From contig DMTA01000457.1 in assembly GCA_003454835.1 (NCBI GenBank), positions 1-5,491 on the forward strand: a DNA stretch of 5,491 bases. The letters run 5' to 3'. The notes under the pieces were generated by a model. It ran no database searches. It was given only the letters and a program-made list of their open reading frames with translations, and had not been told where the DNA came from. How positions within the stretch are numbered: the first letter of the stretch is position 1; the number at the start of each line of letters is the position of its first letter. Positions 1 to 3,293 of the stretch are shown piece after piece. Both the position numbers and the translations under genes were made by a program. The DNA comes from Achromobacter sp. GTDB lineage: Bacteria > Pseudomonadota > Gammaproteobacteria > Burkholderiales > Burkholderiaceae_B.

Positions 1-80
1 TGCGGCGCGGCGCGGATAAGCGCGGTGTGCCTCGCTCGGGCTGGATCAGTCGACCCCGGCCGGGGAAACGCTCGGCGTCG

Positions 81-395
81 TCAAGGCAGCCCTCCCAACG
101 CCCGCAGCTGCGACTTCAGCCGGCGCACCTCCTGGCTCAGATCCAGGATGAGCGCGACGGCATCCAGGCCAGCGCCGAAGTCGTGCTCCAGCCGCCGCGC
201 ATGCAGGGCGCGTTGCAGGTCCACGCTGTAGAAACGCCATTCCGCCGGGCCGCTGCCGCTGGCATTGACGATGCCGACTTCGACCAGCCGGGCCACCCAT
301 TCGACTTCCGCGCCGCAGGCGCGCGCCAGATCGTCTGCGTTGAGCGGCTGCGACTTGCCGACGACGGTGGCGCTGGTGATCACTATCTTCTTCAT
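81..395 (-). CDS. cbpM: Chaperone modulator CbpM (MerR-like, CbpA partner)
   Basis: This 104-residue protein belongs to the CbpM / MerR_2-like family; E. coli CbpM has 101 residues. In E. coli, CbpM binds the J-domain of CbpA and blocks both its co-chaperone and DNA-binding activities; that role is transferred here by homology. The N-terminal half (about residues 16-48, including NADDLARACG and WVARLVEVGIV) fits a MerR-like winged-helix fold. A WRFYSVDLQRA segment follows. The C-terminal third (about 78-100, with LILDLSQEVRRLKSQL) is a leucine-rich helix likely to form a coiled coil or the partner surface. The start is ATG at 395, with GGGGG at 403-407 as the likely ribosome site, 7 nt away. 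The cbpA stop lies only 2 nt upstream of this start, so translation is probably coupled. Sequence identity to E. coli CbpM looks modest, but position next to cbpA makes the call firm. Confidence 0.9.
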   Translation of the reverse strand: MKKIVITSATVVGKSQPLNADDLARACGAEVEWVARLVEVGIVNASGSGPAEWRFYSVDLQRALHARRLEHDFGAGLDAVALILDLSQEVRRLKSQLRALGGLP

Positions 396-397
396 GC

Positions 398-1339
398 TCA
401 GACCCCCAGGTTACGGCGCGGGTTGAAGGGCAGATCCTGCTGCAGCTTGCGGTACGCGGCCCTTGCGGCCTCGCTGTCCGCGGGCGGCAGCACCAGATCC
501 AGGACCAGATACAAATCACCCGGCGGATCGCCGGGGATGCCGCGGCCGCGCAACCGCAGCTTGCGGCCATTGCCGGAACCGGCCGGCACGGACACTTCGA
601 CCGTGCCGCCGGGCGTGGGCGCCTGGACGCTTGCGCCCAGCGCGGCTTCCCACGGGGCAACCGGCAAGGTCATGTAGAGGTCACGCCCTTCGGCGCGGTA
701 GCGCGGATGCGGCTTGAAGCGCACTTCCAGATAGAGATCGCCGCTTTCGCCGCCGCCGTATCCCGGCATGCCTTGTCCGGCCAGCCGGATGTACTGGCCT
801 TCGCGCACGCCGGCCGGGATCTTGACGCTGAGGGTGCGGCTCTGCATGTGCGGCCGTCCCTGGTCGTCCATCTGCATGGACCGCAGGCTGATGTCGCGCG
901 TCGCGCCCTTGATGGCGTCTTCCAGGTCGACCTCGATCGCGGCGTGATGGTCTTCGCCGCGGGCGCGGAACTCTTGCTGGCGCGCACCGTGCCTGCTCCC
1001 CCGGCCGCCAAAGAGCGACGAAAAGAACTCGCTGAATTGCGCCTCGTCGCCGGGCGCGGCGCCGCGGTGGAATTCGAAGCCTTCGTCCCACCCGGGCGGC
1101 GGCTGAAAGCCCCCGTCAGGCGCGACACCTGCCGCCAGATTGTCATAGGCCTGGCGCTTTTCGGCGTCGCGCAGCACGTCGTACGCTTCGTTGACGTCGC
1201 GCATGCGGGTTTCGGCGTCGCTTTCCTTGCTGACGTCAGGGTGATATTTGCGGGCAAGCTTGCGGTAGGCCTTGCGGATATCGTCGTCGGATGCGCCCTG
1301 CTCCACCCCGAGAATGCTGTAGTAGTCCTTGAACTCCAT
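398..1339 (-). CDS. cbpA: Curved DNA-binding protein CbpA, class B DnaJ-type co-chaperone
   Basis: This 313-residue cytoplasmic J-domain protein is close in length to E. coli CbpA (306). It should stimulate the DnaK ATPase and, by family knowledge, bind curved DNA as a nucleoid protein in stress or stationary phase. The J-domain occupies residues 1-66, with the invariant HPD at 33-35 and KRQAYD closing helix IV. A Gly/Phe/Pro-rich linker (about 71-115, with FFSSLFGGRG) follows. Two beta-rich substrate-binding domains come next, marked by VKIPAGVREGQ, LAGQGMPG and PVAPWEAALG. There is no CxxCxGxG zinc finger and no cysteine at all, which separates it from DnaJ itself. I chose the ATG at 1339 because family members begin MEfKDYY; a GTG at 1378 would add 13 unrelated residues. 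The Shine-Dalgarno is weak (GAG, 7 nt upstream). A PWEAALG motif shared with E. coli CbpA and the adjacent cbpM distinguish it from other DnaJ paralogues. Confidence 0.95.
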   Translation of the reverse strand: MEFKDYYSILGVEQGASDDDIRKAYRKLARKYHPDVSKESDAETRMRDVNEAYDVLRDAEKRQAYDNLAAGVAPDGGFQPPPGWDEGFEFHRGAAPGDEAQFSEFFSSLFGGRGSRHGARQQEFRARGEDHHAAIEVDLEDAIKGATRDISLRSMQMDDQGRPHMQSRTLSVKIPAGVREGQYIRLAGQGMPGYGGGESGDLYLEVRFKPHPRYRAEGRDLYMTLPVAPWEAALGASVQAPTPGGTVEVSVPAGSGNGRKLRLRGRGIPGDPPGDLYLVLDLVLPPADSEAARAAYRKLQQDLPFNPRRNLGV

Positions 1340-1404
1340 GTTCCAGCTCACGTAGAGGGTTGAGGCCGCGTCCGGCACAGCCGGATCCGGCCTTGAATAG
1401 CCAG

Positions 1405-1433
1405 AAGATAGGGGTTATGGACCGATTTTTCAA
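1405..1433 (-). promoter_or_regulatory. Candidate cbpA promoter, sigma-70 form with sigma-32-like features
   Basis: Read on the minus strand, TTGAAA (1428-1433) and TATCTT (1405-1410) are separated by exactly 17 bp, giving five and four of six matches to the sigma-70 consensus. The same stretch reads ATTGAAA, 13 bp, CCCCTATC. This approaches the known heat-shock consensus CTTGAAA-N(11-16)-CCCCATnT, though the -10 part is imperfect. The predicted transcript start near 1398 leaves a leader of about 60 nt before the cbpA ATG. Which sigma factor uses it cannot be decided from sequence alone. Confidence 0.55.
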
Positions 1434-1501
1434 TGTGCGGCCGCGCGCCAAGTGCCGGCAGCAGAAGCTGGCCGCCCGATTGGCGTAGTATGTGTTTTTT
1501 T

Positions 1502-1522
1502 CGCCCGGAATTTCGGGGGCGG
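1502..1522 (+). promoter_or_regulatory. Inverted repeat after a T7 tract, upstream of the cupin gene
   Basis: Seven T residues (1494-1500, continuing to 1501) are followed directly by CCCGGAATTTCGGG at 1504-1517, a near-palindrome. An alternative pairing is CGCCC (1502-1506) with GGGCG (1517-1521). The T tract precedes the hairpin on the plus strand and would be an A tract on the minus strand, so it is not a normal intrinsic terminator in either direction. It could be an operator or a short leader hairpin. A possible -10 (TAGTAT, 1486-1491) lies just upstream without a convincing -35. The rest of the 204-bp divergent region (1340-1543) shows nothing else clear. Confidence 0.25.
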
Positions 1523-1543
1523 ACCCACCACGCAGGAACCACC

Positions 1544-1873
1544 ATGAAGATGAGCAACATCCCCTTCGGCACCACCGACTGGTCCGAAGTGGAACGCACC
1601 GAACACGCCGGGGACACCGGCATGGCGTACTGGCGGACCCGCCAATTCGGCGACCTGCGCGTGCGCATGGTGGAATACACGGCCGGTTACCTGGCCGATC
1701 ACTGGTGCACCAAGGGGCACATTCTGTTCTGTCTCGAAGGCGAACTGCATACCGAACTGGAAGACGGCCGCCAGTTCGTGCTGACCCCCGGCATGAGCTA
1801 TCAGGTGGCCGATCAGGCCGAACCGCATCGCTCGTCCACGCAGACCGGCGCCAAGCTGTTTATCGTGGACTGA
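1544..1873 (+). CDS. DHCW-motif family cupin-fold protein (single domain)
   Basis: This 109-residue protein is a small soluble single-domain cupin, recognised as the family that annotation pipelines call 'DHCW motif cupin fold protein'. Its biochemical role is unknown. The defining region is GYLADHWCTKGHILFCLEGE (48-67); here the order is actually D52-H53-W54-C55. H53 and H59 are plausible metal ligands from cupin motif 1, followed by the E65-G66 turn. Cupin motif 2 appears as LTPGMSYQVAD (80-90) with H95 as a likely ligand. The start is ATG at 1544, with AGGAA at 1534-1538 placed 5 nt upstream; a second ATG two codons later is badly spaced. It stands alone: 204 bp separate it from divergent cbpA and 145 bp from the next gene. 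An enzymatic or sensor role are both possible. The fold call is firm; function is not. Confidence 0.85.
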   Translation: MKMSNIPFGTTDWSEVERTEHAGDTGMAYWRTRQFGDLRVRMVEYTAGYLADHWCTKGHILFCLEGELHTELEDGRQFVLTPGMSYQVADQAEPHRSSTQTGAKLFIVD

Positions 1874-1885
1874 CCTTTGCGGACT

Positions 1886-1899
1886 GCCCCCTTTGGGGC
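1886..1899 (+). terminator. Weak hairpin after the cupin gene
   Basis: GCCCC (1886-1890) can pair with GGGGC (1895-1899) around the loop CTTT, 12 nt past the cupin stop. No T tract follows, so it would be a poor intrinsic terminator. It could help pause or protect the transcript, or be chance in GC-rich DNA. Confidence 0.2.
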
Positions 1900-2018
1900 T
1901 GACCCTGCGGACTGACGCGCCCGCGCGACACATCTGCATTGCACTTGCGTTACGCTTTGCAAACCAGCGGCCGCGCGCGGCCTGACCCTTCGTTACCCCG
2001 CCTGACCGGAGACAAGCT

Positions 2019-2651
2019 TTGGGCGCCCCGATTACGCTATACGTCGATTCCCAGTTTCTCAGCCCGTACGCCATGTCTGTCTACGTGGCGCTGACCGAAA
2101 AGCAACTGCCTTTCGAAGTGCGCCCCATCGACCTGGGCGCCGGCGAACAGCGCATGCAGCCGTTCCAATGCCGCGCGCTCACCTCCCGGGTGCCGGCATT
2201 GACGCATGCGGACTTCAATCTCACCGAATCCAGCGTCATCGCCGAATATCTGGACGAAGCGTTTCCCCCGCCCGAACATACGGCCCTGTTCCCGTCCGCC
2301 CTGCAGGAACGCGCCCGCGCCCGCCAGTTGCAGGCATGGCTGCGCAGCGACCTGGGCGCCCTGCGCCAGGAACGTCCCACGGAAACCGTGTTCTACGGCG
2401 AAGCCGGCCAGCCCCTATCCGACGACGCCCATGCGGCCGCCGCCAAATTGATCCGCGTGGCCAGCTATCTGGTCGGCGTCGGCCAGACGACCCTGTTCGA
2501 CAAATGGTGCATCGCCGACATCGATCTGGCGGTCATGCTCAAGCGCCTCTCGAACGACGACCTGCCCGACACGCTACGCGCCTACGCCGACGCCCAATGG
2601 CAACGGCCCGCCGTCCAGAAATGGCTGGAACACAACGCCGCCGCGCGCTGA
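2019..2651 (+). CDS. yfcF: YfcF-type glutathione S-transferase (TTG start)
   Basis: This 210-residue cytoplasmic enzyme matches E. coli YfcF (214 residues) along its length. YfcF has glutathione transferase/peroxidase activity linked to oxidative-stress defence; the substrate here is not known. The N-terminal thioredoxin-like domain (about 1-83) carries SPY at 15-17 in the glutathione-activating region, the cis-proline loop RVPAL (57-61, P59) and the gamma-glutamyl-binding pair E70-S71. The helical C-terminal domain holds the YfcF signature QAWLRSDL (105-112) with QERPTE soon after, and the folding motif WCIADIDLA (163-171). The first codon is TTG at 2019, supported by GGAGA at 2008-2012 with 6 nt spacing. 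The next in-frame ATG (2073) would remove the first beta strand and the SPY motif, so it is rejected. The VOC gene follows after 22 nt, suggesting a shared transcript for small detoxification-type enzymes (inference). Confidence 0.92.
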   Translation: MGAPITLYVDSQFLSPYAMSVYVALTEKQLPFEVRPIDLGAGEQRMQPFQCRALTSRVPALTHADFNLTESSVIAEYLDEAFPPPEHTALFPSALQERARARQLQAWLRSDLGALRQERPTETVFYGEAGQPLSDDAHAAAAKLIRVASYLVGVGQTTLFDKWCIADIDLAVMLKRLSNDDLPDTLRAYADAQWQRPAVQKWLEHNAAAR

Positions 2652-2673
2652 TCTGAACCCGCAAGGCGCCGCG

Positions 2674-3141
2674 ATGCACCTGCTGGATCACGTCTCCATC
2701 ACCGTCGCCCGCCTGGACGCCGCCCGTCCGTTCTACGACGCCATCATGCGGGCACTAGGCGCGGACAAGGTATACGACCGCCCCGACGCGCTGGGATACG
2801 GCGAGCGCTGCGGTCCCGGCGACGACAGCCATACCTATCTGTCTGTTTTTGCGGCGCACGCAACCCCGCCCGGCGCTACACGCGAAGAGGCGCACGGCAA
2901 TACGCCCGGGGCCATGCCCGGCGTCATGTCCGATTTTGCTTCCGACGCCCGTCGCCACTGGTGCTTCAAGGCGCCCTCCCGGGCCGCCGTCGACGCCTTC
3001 CATGCCGCCGGCCTCGCGCACGGTGGCCGTGACGACGGGGCGCCTGGCCTGCGCCCGCATTACCATTCCCTGTATTACGCTGCCTTCCTGCTGGACCCGG
3101 ACGGCAACCGCCTCGAAGCCGTCTGTCATCGGTCCGATTGA
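2674..3141 (+). CDS. VOC family protein (glyoxalase/bleomycin-resistance/dioxygenase fold)
   Basis: This 155-residue protein has the two beta-alpha-beta-beta-beta modules of the vicinal oxygen chelate fold. Module 1 starts with LLDHVSITVARLDAARPFYD (3-22) and module 2 with HWCFKAPSRAAVDAFHAAG (95-113). It ends with the typical AAFLLDPDGNRLEAVCH (136-152). H6, H95 and E148 sit where VOC metal ligands usually lie, so a metal-dependent enzyme is plausible. The substrate is not predictable; glyoxalase I, dioxygenase and antibiotic-binding proteins share this fold. Homologues I know of this type are usually about 120-135 residues. The excess lies between the modules (about residues 61-93), a Pro/Gly/Ala-rich segment including PGAMPGVM. 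ATG at 2674 has AAGG (2663-2666) 7 nt upstream. It sits 22 nt after the glutathione transferase gene, likely in the same transcript. Confidence 0.88.
   Translation: MHLLDHVSITVARLDAARPFYDAIMRALGADKVYDRPDALGYGERCGPGDDSHTYLSVFAAHATPPGATREEAHGNTPGAMPGVMSDFASDARRHWCFKAPSRAAVDAFHAAGLAHGGRDDGAPGLRPHYHSLYYAAFLLDPDGNRLEAVCHRSD
2905..2928 (+). repeat. 12-nt imperfect tandem repeat inside the VOC gene
   Basis: Two adjacent 12-nt units, CCCGGGGCCATG and CCCGGCGTCATG, agree at 10 of 12 positions and encode PGAM then PGVM (residues 78-85). They lie in the extra segment between the two VOC modules and suggest expansion by local duplication. Confidence 0.6.
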
Positions 3142-3142
3142 G

Positions 3143-3161
3143 CGGGCCAGGCGCCCGATTT
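3143..3161 (+). terminator. Possible weak terminator after the VOC gene
   Basis: CGGGC (3143-3147) pairs with GCCCG (3153-3157) around a 5-nt loop directly after the VOC stop codon, followed by ATTT. The stem is short and the T run only three, so termination would be weak. A perfect -35-like TTGACA (3160-3165) overlaps its end, but no acceptable -10 lies 16-18 bp further on. Confidence 0.25.
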
Positions 3162-3184
3162 GACACCCCGCAAACGTGCCGATG

Positions 3185-3213
3185 TTGCACCGCACCATCC
3201 GTTGCGGTGTAAT
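3185..3213 (+). promoter_or_regulatory. Candidate promoter overlapped by a 10-bp dyad, upstream of the DUF3141 gene
   Basis: TTGCACCGCA (3185-3194) and TGCGGTGTAA (3203-3212) form an inverted repeat, complementary at nine of ten positions plus one G-T pair, with an 8-nt centre. The same bases supply a possible promoter: TTGCAC (3185-3190, three of six to consensus), 17 bp, TGTAAT (3208-3213, five of six). Dyad arms that coincide with -35 and -10 suggest an operator for a dimeric repressor. If the repeat acted in RNA instead, it could be a hairpin, but no T tract follows it. Confidence 0.4.
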
Positions 3214-3228
3214 GGGGAGGTCAATTTC

Positions 3229-3271
3229 GCCGGTTCCACTGGGGACCGGCCCGGCGGCCATCTGTCGCCGG
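3229..3271 (+). promoter_or_regulatory. Two adjacent stem-loops in the DUF3141 leader
   Basis: Stem 1 pairs 3229-3237 with 3242-3250: nine base pairs including one G-U, with loop ACTG. Stem 2 begins at the next base and pairs 3251-3256 with 3266-3271: six G-C pairs around a 9-nt loop. If transcription starts near 3220, these occupy most of the untranslated leader. The ribosome site (AGGAG, 3283-3287) remains free 12 nt downstream. They may stabilise the mRNA or control it; GC-rich chance pairing is the alternative. No T tract marks a terminator. Confidence 0.35.
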
Positions 3272-3293
3272 CAGCTCATTACAGGAGATCGCC

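Noticed and set aside
2..19. Possible last codons of a plus-strand gene (…AARRG then TAA at 17-19) converging on cbpM
   Set aside because: Only five codons are visible; any reading of GC-rich sequence could give this, so no gene can be supported.
27..677. A 216-codon plus-strand open frame opposite cbpM and cbpA
   Set aside because: Arg/Pro/Ala-rich translation without domains, fully antisense to two well-recognised genes.
707..1363. A 218-codon plus-strand open frame opposite the J-domain region of cbpA
   Set aside because: Antisense shadow; the CbpA reading has the HPD motif and family-length match.
1339..1378. Longer cbpA start at GTG 1378
   Set aside because: It adds 13 residues absent from the family, whose members begin MEfKDYY or MELKDYY at the J-domain, and would leave only about 20 nt of leader.
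1430..2074. A 214-codon minus-strand open frame across the cupin gene and both intergenic gaps
   Set aside because: Covers a confident cupin gene in antisense; no domain, no convincing ribosome site.
3160..3165. Perfect TTGACA as the -35 of a promoter for the DUF3141 gene
   Set aside because: No acceptable -10 at 16-18 bp spacing; the TTGCAC/TGTAAT pair further downstream is the better candidate.
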